DNA of 64,000 nt from Nematopogon swammerdamellus (taxonomy: Eukaryota > Arthropoda > Insecta > Lepidoptera > Adelidae). Both the position numbers and the translations under genes were made by a program. Within the stretch, counting starts at the first letter, position 1, and each line of letters opens with the position of its first letter. Below are positions 1 through 11,619 of this stretch, piece by piece. The stretch is from NCBI GenBank assembly GCA_946902875.1, contig OX336343.1:18771596-18835595 (forward strand), in the 5' to 3' direction. The notes beneath the pieces were generated by a model that saw only the letters and a list, made by a program, of their open reading frames with translations, did not search any database and was not told where the DNA came from.

Positions 1-13
1 TACTTACCAAATC

Positions 14-45
14 GGCAAATAGGTACCCTAGGGTACCTATTTGCC
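14..45. repeat. 32-bp perfect palindrome
   Basis: Two 16-base arms centred on CCTAGG are exact reverse complements with no spacer. It lies directly before a SINE-A fragment. No function can be assigned. Confidence 0.8.
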
Positions 46-57
46 TATTTTCCTATT

Positions 58-228
58 TGCCCTTACTAGGTGGTAGCACATATTACTTGTGGTAGACTCA
101 AATTGGAGCCGACTGGGTTGGTATCACCGTACTGGATGTAAGATGGCCGCATAGCAGCCTCGGTTGTGTTCTCCTCTATCTAGTCCAGTATAGCCAGCAA
201 TCCAGGGAAGTCTCCGGTATGGCGGTAT
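58..228 (+). repeat. SINE-A body fragment
   Basis: This matches the body of the tRNA-headed SINE seen complete at 27012-27425. Shared words include TAAGATGGCCGCATAGCAGC and CAGCAATCCAGGGAAGTC. Head and A-rich tail are missing. Confidence 0.75.
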
Positions 229-235
229 GGTAATA

Positions 236-1055
236 TATATCTCCGTGAACCTACACGCTGGCTTATTTATGCTATGACCTTGACGCTTTGGCGAAAGCTT
301 TGGCCAGCGTGTAGGGTGGCCTTAAGTGACTTCGATCACTTTGATTGAGTGAAGTCTGTCTGTGGGGAGACTCTGTGAACCCCCTACCAACACAGCCGAT
401 TGAAAACGTGAGCATATTTTTTTTATTAAATAAAAAAAAATATGTTAAGTTAAAGGCAGGCAGAGGGTTCCGTAGCCATTCTCTCCTTGCAAGGAAGGCG
501 AGTAGGTACGTGCGCCGTATGGCGTGCGCGGTTGGCGGTTGCTTCCTGCGCCGCCATGGTGCCATATCGCTGCGCCCGCCCGCGCCGCCGCCGTTGCCCC
601 GCGCCGCACGGCCCGTAAAAAACGAAATCTTTGTTCTTTGTTCATTATAAAAATGCTATTTTTAACCGTAAAGACTATAAATTAAATTACAAATAAAAAA
701 AACCCAAAAAGGCGAAACGAAAAGCAAAACGACAACCCTTATAAATTAAAAAAGTATCCGCATAGTCAAGGCGTCGGGGGACTGATAAGTAAATAAAATA
801 AAAATCAACAGATGGGCGGTTTTTTCGGCAGTGTGGCTGTGGAAAATCTTCAGATTTTATTCCTCGGAGTGGAGTGACGGATTCATGGCGTTATGTACCT
901 AAACCTAAAGTGTACATAATCTAATGTAGGTACCTACTTTTGCGACTAAGTACCTAACTACCTACCCACCGAACATTTTCATGCAGAACCTGCGTAGGTA
1001 CCTACCTACATACAGTAAATTTTAAAATTCATTCGTCCTCTACTTCGAACTTCGG
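236..1055. other. No gene seen
   Basis: Mostly AT-rich sequence with one GC-rich patch at about 536-620. The short frames across it show no recognisable protein family and overlap on both strands, so they look like chance. Confidence 0.5.
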
Positions 1056-1059
1056 TTAA

Positions 1060-2682
1060 CCCATTAACGCCCAAAATGAAAAAGCAAGTAACTTTTTCGT
1101 TGCATTGCTGTTTATTACATTGAAATGGATGAAATAAAAGACTTACAAAGAAAAACCGAGGAAAATCTAAATATGTGTCAAGTTATGGGGGTGTACACAG
1201 CTGTGTACAATGGGCGGTTTAATGGTGGAACTGTCCAAGGCAAGGTCGCTTTACACATAGCGTTTTCATGCATAGTTCACAACGCCCACGGCCTCTGTTG
1301 TGATAAATTACACACGTCAGCGGCTTTTCAATACTCTCCGGGTTATGGCCATCGTTTTTCCTCTCCGGTCCATGAAGAACTGCGCTGTCGAGGATGGACG
1401 GCTCTTGGTTTTTGGTGGTCGCACGCAAGTACGCCCGTGCGATGGTCCACCTAAACGATAACTGTTCCATGTAGTCACCTCTTCAGCAGTCTTGCTAAGT
1501 AAAACGTACAGCCGCCAAGCATTAGAATAGCCATATCTAGCCAAGTAAATATGACCCACCACCATTTTCTTCCTTTTATACCATAAAAGCTCTTTGCTTT
1601 TATAGCCACACGGTATAGATCGATGGACTGATTCATCTGGTCGACCCCGCCCATTCTTTTGTTGTAATTTATAAATATTATTTACGTCCACCGTTTCTTT
1701 TGTTTCCTTGCGCCATCTACATTATCAAAATTTGATCCCATTGTCACCACGCTGTTGTCCTACCAGCGACAATCGTTATTTCGTTTTTGGTGTCAAATCG
1801 GTAGTCATACTCCGCTCTAGCTACTTCTTTCTTCATAACATTTATTTGTCCTGTTCTTCCTCATTGTGTCTGTCGCCCTATATATAGCCTAAGAGACGCA
1901 AATCACGCAATAACCTGGTAGCAAGAACAACCAAATGTTCTTGCCTGGTAGTTAGAAAAAAAGTTGTCAAAATGCACAATATGATCTTCAGGAACAACTG
2001 GCATCTTTGCAAGCCAAGACTTCACAACACTCGCATCGAGACCTACTGCAGATTTTGTATTGTCACCCTTCTTGCTACAATAAACATCAAATGTGTAGCA
2101 GTAGCCATCTGAGCTTGTTGCAGCCCAATTTTTATAACAAAATCGTACAGGTTTTCTTCCTGATCATCCTCATCTTCACCCAATATTGATTCACTGGCAT
2201 GGCACCTAGTTCACCAAGGTGTTATGAGCTGACATCACGGATGTTGTAAGTGATGTAGCCAACAGTGTCAGTTTCTATAAAAAAAAATATATCTATAGAA
2301 GCGCCCATTGTACACGCTTGTGTACAGAACAACAAAATGATGTCCAGTACACTGTTTTTCTAATATATTATCTTATGTATTGTCTTACAAGTTATAACAG
2401 AGTCTAGTTATTCATTCTAATAAAAAATAAACCCAAATATTACATTTTAAACCATATAAACGAAAACAAAACAACTAACGTCAAAATTGTTGCTCACAGT
2501 CCCTGACAGAAATTAAAAAAACAACAACATGGCATCGCAACTCCGACGAAATAACCTATTTATGAGTACACTAGGGTCATCTAGTTTCAAATTATTGTAT
2601 AACATCCATCATAACTATCGACAAGACAAGTCGGATCACCACACTAACTGCTGTACAGTCGTGTACAGAGGGCGGTAATGGG
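1060..2682 (-). mobile_element. Decayed piggyBac-like transposon
   Basis: TTAA stands on both sides (1056-1059 and 2683-2686), the hallmark piggyBac target duplication. The ends are 13-bp inverted repeats, CCCATTAACGCCC on the left and the reverse complement of GGGCGGTAATGGG on the right, with one mismatch. Subterminal GTGTACA-type motifs occur at both ends. A minus-strand transposase C-terminus lies inside at about 1330-1662. The rest of the interior has no long frame, so the element looks inactive. Confidence 0.85.
1330..1662 (-). pseudogene. piggyBac transposase, C-terminal fragment
   Basis: Read on the minus strand, this contains MGGVDQMNQSIDLYRV followed by GRKWWWVIFTWLDMAI, the conserved end of the piggyBac (DDE_Tnp_1_7) transposase. 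The frame then breaks, and only the last part of the catalytic domain remains. It lies inside the TTAA-flanked element at 1060-2682. Confidence 0.75.
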
Positions 2683-2686
2683 TTAA

Positions 2687-3780
2687 TTCACACACAACAT
2701 CGCAATCCCCTCTCGCTCAAGCAGTGCCATACCATAATCGATAGCTAGCTAGGTAGTACCTACATACAATCCACCACCCCCGCTTACTACGTTTACAACT
2801 CTAACCCCCCACACAGCTACGCTCCAAATATGCTTGGCAACTATATCATTTTATCAGAAATAATTACACTCTTACCTTTCTGCTATTCCCAGCAAGAAAG
2901 TACCGCCAGTTTTGTTTAAGCAAAAACACAAGCCGACCGCGAGCGAGCAGCCGCTTGGACCACCACCCGTTCCTGCGGGGAGCACGACACACTAGTTACA
3001 CAAGACTCCGATCCCACAGGCACTGCACCGCACCAAGGCCTACGTACAGACGCACAGACAGTATAAACATGCAACCTTTCTGTTATAAAAACTAAATATA
3101 ACTGAGGAGATGCGAAATAAAATGAGGCGCTAACAACGCGCACTACCGTCGCTAAAATCTTTAGCCGACTGAGGGAAATGCAGCGCATGCGCGTGATGCA
3201 CTGTCGGGCTACCAGAGGGAGAAATATTCCTCAATTGAAAGGTAATAAATAATACATTTCTGGTCCATACAAAGCACATTCTTCCACACGATGTATTAGT
3301 TGTTTGTCATTTATGTTCCAAAATATCCTCTTCTTGAACCCTAGCATGCTATCTGTGTTGTAATTAAATAGATGACGTAATATTAACTCCTAGTAAATTT
3401 TTGGGAATCGCAAATTACATACTGGCCGCATAAATGGAATTGTTTCCGAGTCGCTACGGTTATTGAATTATATAACGTCATTTATTTTTATTTTTATATA
3501 GATAAGATAAAAAGTATGAAAATTTTAAGTTTCACACATAATTGGTATGACTTTTTCATGAGTACAATTAGAATAAGGTCTTTCGTATACAAATAATAAG
3601 ATTGAAAGATATACATTTCTTTACTAAAAGACGGATCTTCTAGACAGCATACTATTTGTTTCAGAACTTCAATGTAATCTAATGTTTCGGTTTTATTTCA
3701 CTCTAATTGACTCTAATGTCTGAGGTGAAAGGGAGATAAAACAATATCTAAAAATAATTACATTATTTGACAGTGACAGT
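2687..3780. other. Upstream region of Nubp2, no other gene seen
   Basis: No coding frame with family resemblance and no clear TATA box. The Nubp2 start codon follows at 3864, so the promoter is expected in the last few hundred bases. The motif GACAGTGACAGTGACAG lies just before it. Confidence 0.4.
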
Positions 3781-3863
3781 GACAGTTTTCTCCCCGGTTG
3801 GTTTGGTGGGTGTCGTTTCCCGAAGAGACAAGACTTTCTCTTGATATTTGTTTTCATATCAAA

Positions 3864-6800
3864 ATGTTGGATAATGTGAAACGTGTGGTGCTTGTGTTGT
3901 CGGGTAAGGGTGGCGTGGGCAAGTCTACAGTCAGCACGCAGCTTGCGCTTACACTGCGTGAGCACGGATATAAGGTATGCTCACTTCTCGATATAATAAT
4001 TTTTTTTGGAACCAACCTGTAACGCTCCCCCTACTACGCTCAGATCACTTTGGATATTACTTTACCGATGTTTTCATTAATGAATGAAATACACACGTAA
4101 GAACCTTTTCAATATTATTTTACTTTCTCGCGATTTACCTAACCTCTAACATGACCCAGTTTATATAGGTATGTTAATTTTACTGATTTGTACTATCAAC
4201 GTTAGGTTTCGTAAGTTGAGTGCACTTGTTTCTCATTTCTTATGTATGTAGATCTATTATCTTTTTTTTATGTAATCCGGTATGGGTGGCTTAGTCGGAG
4301 GGGCCAAAGCACATGCTCCGACCAGCCACTATCACCTCCGAGAAGGTAGGTGCCATACCGAAGACCAGGGGCGCTGACTTTTAGAAATCCTCGTGGGTGC
4401 TCATGCAATATTTTTTTTATTGAACAATAATCATCCAAGTTTTGACGTCCACTGCTGGACATATGCTTCTCCAATTTTTCATTAATTCTCCCGGCACCTG
4501 GCAGCATGGATTCGCAAAATGTTCGCACAATGTTTTGTATTTGCCGCATTTACACATTCGCACGATGTACCTACACATGTAGTGCTCCTATATTCTATGG
4601 CATGGTATAGAATATTATAGGAGTACTATAACGTACGCTATTCGTCGCGCCACTAGTGCGAATGTGTAAATGTGGCCGCTCAAAGGCTTGTAAGTAAATA
4701 GGGCACTTATATCGTAGCTCAAATCCTATTACTGATCAGTTTTTATATCTATCGTCGTGGGTGCTCCGCACCCACTACTCACCGCTCGTGGGTGCTCGAG
4801 CCCCCGAGCACCCACGTAGTCGGCGCCTATGCCGAAGACCACCCTGGATTTCTAGCTATACTGAACTAGTGGAGAACACAACCGAGGCTGCGGCCATCTT
4901 ACATCCAGTATGGTTGACGCTAGTATGCTATCGTCTGTTCCAGGTGGGACTGCTGGACATAGACCTCTGCGGGCCCAGCGTGCCGCACATCCTCAACCTG
5001 GAGGGCGAGAGTATCCATCAAGGTCCGGCCGGCTGGGTACCCGTCTACATGGACCAGGAGAAGAGACTCGGCGTCAGTTATTTTTTTTATGGAAACTGAC
5101 ACGGTTGGCTACATCACCTACAACATCCGTGTTGTCATCCTATAACACCTTGTTAACTAGTTGCCATGTCAGTGCTTCCCTTTGGTCGTGCCGACTACAC
5201 TAAACTGGAAGGAAAATGCAAACTACATAGATGTTTCGAACAACGTTTCATTCAGTGCGGCAGTACCAACCCGGGCGGGTAAAACCCTACCACCTAGTAA
5301 GGTGGAAGGGAAGGGACCTACAGTTTTACGTGGAATCCGAACACGGTCTGCCTCTCAACGGTTCAGCGGCCACTCGCGCACCGAGGGTTCTGTGCCACCA
5401 TGTAATTGGCCGGGTTTTTATTATTTCTTGAGTTTGCACTATAATCACACCAACACTGACGCTTGTATGTGTGAATGTTTTTATGATAGAGCAAAAACAA
5501 AATAATCATAACATAAATTTTTTTTTTTTTATGGAAACTGACACGGTTGGCTACATCACCTACAACATCCGTGGCGTCAGCCCATAACACCGGGTGAACT
5601 AGGTGCCATGTCAGTGCTTCCCTTCGATCGTGCCGGCTACACTGAACTGGGCGGAAAACACAAATTATTTACATAGCCGTTTATATATATATTATATTTA
5701 TATAAATATAACATACATACATACATATAACACGCTATATCCCGACAATCAGGGTAAGCAAAGTATCGGTGCTGTGCTGCAAGTACTCTTGTAAATTACA
5801 GCACAACACCGACCACCACATTTAGCAAAGTATTCGGACACTATAACTACATCAAGCAGCAAGTAAGGCATAAAGACCCACCTGCTGCATGACTCGGTGG
5901 AAGTGAGAGGTGGCTATGCTGTCGCTCTTGAGCATGGCATTGTTGTTGTTTATTTTAATTTTTATTAAAGACAATTTTATTATTTTATTTCATTTTATTT
6001 TTGTAAGTATTAGTAAGTGTTTGACAATTTTACGTATGACTGAAGATGCATTTTTTATTATTTTATTTTATTTTATTTTATTCGTATTTATTTTAATCTT
6101 TTTTATAATTATTATTATATATATACATATTATAGGTTTTGATGAGTGAGCTTACCAGTATCAATATATGTGACATAAATGGCCGTTGTCTTTTGATTGC
6201 ATTGACTTAGAAGCTTGAATTTTTTACACCACCAAGGGATCGTAGACCTTCGTATTGATATTAATTTCAACTTGATACCTCTACCAGTTCCTGAGAAAAG
6301 CGGTCTTGATAGACGGACAGATGGACAATGTATAAGGGTTCCTTTTTTATTTTGAAGGTACGGAACCCTAAAAAATTGACAACATAATTCCAGGTCATGT
6401 CCATCGGATTCCTGTTGAAGAACCGTAACGATGCGGTCGTGTGGAGAGGCCCAAAGAAGACTTCTATGATCAAGCAATTCTTGGAGGACGTGGACTGGCA
6501 GGATTTGGACTATCTCGTTATTGATACACCTCCAGGTAACTTTCTAAAGCAATCTTCTATGGAATGAAATATATTTTTTTTTGTAGTAAACATGACATGT
6601 GGCTCCGAGCCACCCATAGATGTCTAACAACGCCCATAGATATTTGGTCGCATGTGGGGGTTGCGAATGTCATGCCAGCCTGACAGGTGCCTATTCACGC
6701 CTCTCTTGGAGGATCCGAGACTACTAGGGAGAAATATGTGGGCAGGGAGAGCATTCCAGAGTTTACCGGTTCTGTGGATCAACTACCTAATCAGTATTTA

Positions 6801-8652
6801 CTTTTGAACGTTTTATTTAGCCCTCTTATTCACTTGAAATAAGCTAAGCATTTCAGACAAGCAAAGCCGAAATCGTAAGCTAGTTTCTGTGTTAGTTAGG
6901 CAAATAGGTAAGTAAGCTAGTATACATGACATGTATACTAGCTTACTTACATTGCACTTAGCACTTTACATTGTAAAGTGAAATTTTTCATCATTAAATA
7001 AAAACTTCTTCATTTCACTTAGCAAATTGTAATTGTAAGACTAGTAAAATTACTTTTTAGTTATTGTTGCTTTGATCAGTTTGTTATACCCCAAGTGTGT
7101 GTACTATGATGTGTTCACCAGCAGGGCATTTGGTGTATTAAATTTAAATTAAATGTTTCTCTCCGATGACTTACAGGGTTCCGTATAGGATCCTATTTCT
7201 AAGCCTACGTCGTCTCTCCGCCCCTGTATCTGTCTGTCCTACCTTTAAAGGGCTCTTATATGTTGAAACGTAATAGGTAGCCAGTTGAAATTTCCACAGA
7301 ATATACACGGTGTTGCAATTGCCCCGTAATATTTTTAACTGACATCAGGGGGGGTTCTATATGTGAAACTAAATAACTTATGCGGCGAAAAAAAAAATTG
7401 AAACAAAAATAAAATATCTTTTTTCCATACAAACTTTTAATACCTTTTCTCAAAATGTATGGAGAAAATAAATTTTTTCTTTTCTTCAAATGAAAAAGTC
7501 GTAGAACAAAAATTGTTCGGTTTTATGTACAGAATAACCCCCTTTCGGGTTTAACGGTTGGGGTTGCAACACCGTGTATATTATGGCAGATATCATAATG
7601 AGTAATAAAAAAAAAATATATTTAAAAATTGTATGGAGCACCATACAAGAAACATAATTGTATTTGTATAATAGTTGTACGGTATCCGCATCAGGCACTT
7701 CAGACGAGCACATCACAGTGATGGAGTGCGTGCGCGGAGTGAGCAATTGCGGAGCTGTGCTGACGAGCACGCCGCAGCAGGTGGCCATCGAGGACGTGAG
7801 GAAGGAGATCAGCTTCTGCCGCAAGAGCGGCGTGCGCATGCTCGGCATCTTGGAGAACATGAGCGGGTGAGCAAGTTCACTCTCAACACCCCGTTGCAAC
7901 ATTGATCATTATGTGGTCTGCCTTAAGCTCTTATTATATTTACAATGTTCACATGCACATGCTCCATTGTTGCTACAGTAATTGTATTTTTTTTTCTGTG
8001 ATAGCAATATTGGCTTCTTTTTTTTATGGAAACTGACACAGTTGGCTACATCAACTACAACATCCGTGATATTATTTTTTAAAACGCAACAGCTTTACTC
8101 ACGGTTCTTCCGAGCTATGTGGCTCGACGTTTCGGCCCAAGCGTATGGCCCATCCTCATGAGCACTCTGCCTAGTGCGATGGATGGCAGAGAGAAAAAAT
8201 AATGTCTAACAACCACGGTAATTTAAAAACCAATATAAACATCAATGATGTCAGCCCATAACACCGGGTGAACTAGGTGCCATGTGCTCCGGATCCCGGG
8301 ATCATCAATCCCGGAATCCCGGGGCATGTCCATATTAACATCATCATTCATGATCATTGAGCTACGCCGATCACTGATGATAACAGTTATGTATGTATGT
8401 GTATGTCCACGTTACAGGTACGAGTGCCCAACTTGCAGCGAGTGCACCAACATATTCTCAAGCGGCGGCGTGGAGTCGCTCGCAAAGATCGCCAACATTC
8501 CCTACCTCGGCAGTGCACCTATCGACCCCCGCATCGGTCAGCTCGCCGGCCGGGGCAAGGCTGCGGTCACAGAGCTCCCCAACTCTAGAACCAGCCAACT
8601 CTTCAACAAGCTCGTCACTACGTTAGAGGCCTCCTTTGAGAATGGTGTATGA
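3864..8652 (+). CDS. Nubp2: Cytosolic Fe-S cluster assembly factor NUBP2
   Basis: NUBP2 is a Mrp/NBP35-family P-loop ATPase. With NUBP1 it forms the cytosolic scaffold that assembles 4Fe-4S clusters for extramitochondrial proteins. Five exons join in frame: 3864-3974, 4944-5072, 6394-6535, 7695-7866 and 8418-8652 (789 nt, 262 aa, the usual length). Exon 1 holds the deviant Walker A, GKGGVGKS, at residues 14-21. Exon 2 has [10 protein letters not shown], exon 3 ends in [11 protein letters not shown], and exon 5 carries the CPTCSEC cysteines that bind the bridging cluster. All introns are GT-AG; the exon 2 donor is the weaker GTCAGT. The start is the first Met, 11 residues before the P-loop stretch. 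A possible polyadenylation variant, AATATA, lies at 8695. Exon 2 is hemmed in by transposons on both sides. The family call is firm. Confidence 0.96.
4262..4916 (-). repeat. SINE-A copy split by a hAT-like insertion
   Basis: Minus-strand SINE-A sequence runs over 4262-4375, starting from its oligo-A tail, and resumes at 4832-4916. The two halves are separated by the insertion at 4376-4831. It ends only about 28 bp before the Nubp2 exon 2 acceptor. Confidence 0.75.
4376..4831. mobile_element. hAT-like non-autonomous transposon (456 bp)
   Basis: An 8-bp duplication, CCGAAGAC, flanks it (4368-4375 and 4832-4839). The ends are imperfect inverted repeats, CAGGGGCGCTGAC and CATAGGCGCCGAC read inward. 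The motif GTGGGTGCTC recurs near both ends in both orientations, as expected for transposase-binding subterminal repeats. No coding capacity is seen. It sits in a SINE-A copy in Nubp2 intron 1. Confidence 0.75.
5081..5410 (-). repeat. SINE-B copy, 5' truncated
   Basis: The oligo-A tail (T run on +) is followed by ATGGAAACTGACACGGTTGG and the rest of the SINE-B body in reverse. The tail begins only about 8 bp after the Nubp2 exon 2 donor at 5073. Confidence 0.8.
5519..5685 (-). repeat. SINE-B copy, 5' truncated
   Basis: Same tail-to-body sequence as the 5081-5410 copy, ending at the ACATAGCCG motif. It lies in Nubp2 intron 2. Confidence 0.8.
5700..5925 (-). repeat. Interspersed repeat C copy
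   Basis: Reverse copy of the repeat that is most complete at 37815-38150, with TAAATTACAGCACAACACCG and CTGCATGACTCGGTGGAAGT as markers. The class is not certain; it is probably a SINE or a LINE tail. Confidence 0.6.
5935..6135. repeat. AT-rich low-complexity TTTTATT tract
   Basis: Repeated TTTTATT and ATTATTATT words with almost no G or C, within Nubp2 intron 2. Confidence 0.7.
6590..6800. repeat. LINE 3'-end fragment (GGCCTGACAGGTGC family)
   Basis: Contains CCTGACAGGTGCCTATTCAC and GAGTTTACCGGTT. The same words recur at 26475-26700, 28636-28842, 40095-40250, 45455-45660 and 47770-48040. It lies in Nubp2 intron 3 and is probably the 3' end of a non-LTR retrotransposon. Confidence 0.6.
6908..6950. 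repeat. Hairpin with 21-bp perfect arms
   Basis: The arms at 6908-6928 and 6930-6950 are exact reverse complements around a single base. It lies in Nubp2 intron 3. Confidence 0.85.
8017..8283 (-). repeat. SINE-B copy split by a short insertion
   Basis: The SINE-B tail runs from 8017 to about 8074 and resumes at about 8245 (TGTCAGCCCATAACACCGGG). The roughly 175 bp between contain GACGTTTCGGCCCAAGCG and end with TGAT, which may be a 4-bp target duplication. It lies in Nubp2 intron 4. Confidence 0.65.
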
Positions 8653-8759
8653 TAGTGTCGGTAATGCTTTGTGTAAATAGTTAATGTGTAAAGGAATATA
8701 TTTTTTTATTATAAGTTCTTTGTGTGTTTTATTTAGCTTTTGCACGCAGCTTCGCTATA

Positions 8760-9718
8760 CAGTAGGCGCTCGGTAATCCGGCACCCAAATTTTTTCGCCT
8801 ATGCCGGATTGCTGGAACTTTTTTTTTTTTTTTTATGTAATCCGTTATGGGTGGCTGAATCGGAGGGGCCAAAGCACATGCTCTAACCAGCCAATATCAC
8901 CTCCGAGAAGGTAGGTGCCATACCGGAGACTTCCCTGGATTGCTGGCTATACTGGACTAGAGGAGAACACAACCGAGGTTGCTTGCGGCCATCTTACATC
9001 CAGTACGGTGGTACCAACCCAGTCGGCTACAATTTGAGCCTACCACCTAGTAAGGGGCAAGGGAAGGGACCTACAGTTTTACACCGGTTCCGAACGGTGA
9101 AGCAGCGGGTGTAGGTATGCACGTAATTTTTTTCGTCAGAAAAAACTCATTGGTACACGCCGACCGGATTCGAACCTCGGACCTCCCGCATGAGAAGCCG
9201 ATGCCCAAACCACTCGGCCACCCGCCGCTTTAACTGCCGGATTATTGGATTTGTATGGGATATAAAGCATTTATGTATGTATATATGTGGTAAATAAATA
9301 CTATAATAGATTCTTATAGTAAAAGAGTCCAAAAGTAGATACATAAAGTCATTTAATTATACATATAAAATTGGCAACATTGTTTACTTAAAACCAAGTT
9401 GTGTCTCAATTTCCATCTTTTTAGTTAAAAGTTAATGTTTCTTGTTTACGTTTTTTGTCCGCCATTTTGTCTCAGCGACGCGTTTATTCGATCACTAATC
9501 GCTTCGCGGACACACTATGTAATTCAACAAAAAAAAAAAACGCAAGTCAAGGTTGGGGCCGGACTGAACGCGAGAGCAAATTTTGCTATGCTCACCCGAA
9601 TCCCCCGCTGCATAATCCGGCAGTAGTGCCGGAATATGGAGCGGGTCAGCTGAGGCTAAAAATGCCGGACTACTGGGCGTGCCGGACTGTCGAGCGCCGG
9701 ATTACCGAGCGCCTACTG
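8760..9718. mobile_element. pogo/Tigger-like non-autonomous transposon
   Basis: TA flanks both sides (8758-8759 and 9719-9720). The ends are inverted repeats: CAGTAGGCGCTCGGTAATCC at the left is matched by the reverse complement of the last bases before 9719. CCGGATT motifs recur inside. A SINE-A has inserted in it. It starts about 110 bp after the Nubp2 stop. The superfamily is inferred from the TA duplication and the CAGTA-type end. Confidence 0.75.
8819..9232 (-). repeat. SINE-A, near full length, nested
   Basis: Reading on the minus strand from 9232, the tRNA-like head has A box TGGCCGAGTGG and B box GGTTCGAATCC, then the body, ending in an oligo-A tail at 8819-8834. It is inserted in the pogo-like element. 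Confidence 0.85.
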
Positions 9719-9730
9719 TACTAATACTGG

Positions 9731-9955
9731 GCGGCGAGTGGCCGAGTGGTCGGGGCGTAGGCTTCTCTTGCGAGAGGTCCGAGGTTCGCTTCCAACCGGC
9801 GTGTACCAATGAGTTTTTTCTGATTTGAAAAAAATTACGTGCACACCTTCACCCACTGCTTCAAGGTTCGGATTCCATGTAAAAATGTAGGTCCAACGGG
9901 TTGACTGGAGGAAATTGCTTAAGGCAACAAGCTCACCCTTCCCACACATAATGTG
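9731..9955 (+). repeat. SINE-A copy, 3' truncated
   Basis: The head with TGGCCGAGTGG and GAGGTTCGCTTCC (a decayed B box) is followed by GTGTACCAATGAGTTTTTTC and part of the body. Confidence 0.75.
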
Positions 9956-10072
9956 GCATAAAGTTATTATTATTATTATCTACTATACTAGATGTACCTT
10001 TAAACTTTTTTTCGTGATGACATTACAATCGGATCACCGCTCGGAACAGTGTAAAACTGCCTACTACTAGGG

Positions 10073-10399
10073 TCAGTCAGTCAGTCTGCTGGACCCCTCT
10101 CCAATTTTTCTCCAGTCCTCCCGGCCTTCAGTGATACGGAACCTCCGCTTTCCGCCGAGGCACTTGATGTCTTCATCCCACCTGACGGGTGGTCTTCCCA
10201 CACTCCGTTTTCTTGTCCACGGCCGCCTGTGTGGGACACGGTTACTCCCAACAGTAGTCTTCTCTTCGGCTAACGTGCCCAGCCCAGTGCCACTTGAGCT
10301 TAGCCCCTGATGTCCAATATCGACTACTTTGATGCTTCGGCTGATTGCCTCGTTACGAACCATATCACGTGGCCATATTCCCATCATGGATTGCTCCAT
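10073..10399 (-). pseudogene. LINE reverse transcriptase, C-terminal fragment
   Basis: The minus-strand frame contains RSVGRPPVRWDEDIK and [11 protein letters not shown], the end of a common insect non-LTR retrotransposon reverse transcriptase (RxRPxxRWxDD followed by WRxxGEAY). Upstream parts are missing, so it is a dead 5'-truncated copy. A related piece lies at 26285-26460. Confidence 0.7.
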
Positions 10400-10459
10400 T
10401 GCTCGGTGGGCAACTTTCTACACCTGGACTAGGGTGTGGTATGCTCGATTATAGCTAAG

Positions 10460-10650
10460 GGTGTTAGTACCACAGTACTGAACGTGAGATATCTGCATAG
10501 CAGCATCGGCTGTGTTCTCTAATCCAGTTTAACCAGCAATCCAAAGCAAAGTCTCCGGTGTGGCACCTTCTTGGGGGTGATATTGGTTGCGCTCTGTGTG
10601 GCCCCTCTGTGGCTGAGTAGGAGGGACCATACCGGATTGCATTAAAAAAT
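10460..10650 (+). repeat. Diverged SINE-A body fragment
   Basis: Contains CATAGCAGCATCGGCTGTGT, CCAGCAATCC and ACCATACCGGATTGCATTAA, all parts of the SINE-A body and tail. Confidence 0.6.
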
Positions 10651-11190
10651 CACAGGTGGGTCCAATCAACAAATGAGGTGTAGAGAAAAACGTTTGGGGT
10701 TTGAACGTAGATGGTTAAGGAAAACAATACAGATGATCATCACGAACAACATTTATTAAAATTTGGTGATTACCTTTGAATATAAGAGTACATAGTTAAC
10801 AAATTTAAATTATGATATTCTATCCTATATCTAATCTAACATCACAAATGGGTTCCCTCATTTCTACTTAAAACAACTAACGGCTATAAATAGTATATTA
10901 CTATCCTACATTAATAAATTCTTTAGAGATTTTGAAAAATATTCCTTCTGGATATTTCACTGTGCAATTGTCAGTATCACATGTCAGTTTCGTTCTTGTA
11001 AATTTTTTTTTTATAAATTACATATTGTCAACATAGAGCAAAAACTCCTTGACAATGTGTAAATATTTTTTTCTAAATCACTATTCACTATTTATTATTG
11101 TATATAATCTGAGTGAGGGCTTTCGTATTTTATGGATATAAATAAAAGTAGATAAGTACAAAATAAGAAATTTGAAATTTACACCATTGG
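10651..11190. other. AT-rich intergenic sequence, nothing seen
   Basis: No frame with family resemblance and no repeat recognised from elsewhere in the window. Confidence 0.4.
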
Positions 11191-11194
11191 CAAT

Positions 11195-11400
11195 AATAAC
11201 AATAACACTGCACGCATCGTCCGGAGGTTTCTCTCTTTGGGACCCGACCATCGGTAGCCTGGGTTCGCCCCGCCGCCGGTGGTGGAAGCTCCGTTTATAT
11301 TTTTTATATTAATTTTAGGTATATATCTGTATTTTTAACGTTGTATATGTAAAATTAATGTAAATATTATAAATGTGTAAATAAAGAAATACAATAATAA
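11195..11400 (+). repeat. LINE 3' fragment (GACCCGACCATCGGTAGCC family)
   Basis: Shares GACCCGACCATCGGTAGCCT and CGCCGCCGGTGGTGGAAGCT with a reverse copy at 32690-32790. It ends in an AATAAAGAAATA run, as non-LTR retrotransposon tails do. Confidence 0.55.
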
Positions 11401-11519
11401 TAACCCCCCTTCCCTTAATTTGATAAAACCCCTCCCGAAAATTAAACCTGGCTATGCCCTTAAGTGTTTAACACATTACTGTAGAATTAATACAATACAA
11501 TACAAAATTGTATAAGTGC

Positions 11520-11612
11520 CACACATACCACACGCTTTATCCCGACAATCGGGGTGAACAGAGTAATCGGTGTTGTGCTGCAAGGACTCTTGTAAATTGC
11601 AGCACAACACTG
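11520..11612 (-). repeat. Repeat C fragment
   Basis: Contains ATCCCGACAATCGGGGTGAA and TTGTAAATTGCAGCACAACA, markers of repeat C. Confidence 0.6.
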
Positions 11613-11619
11613 TATAAGT

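Noticed and set aside
1125..1454. 109-aa plus-strand frame
   Set aside because: It lies inside the piggyBac element and is antisense to the real transposase remnant.
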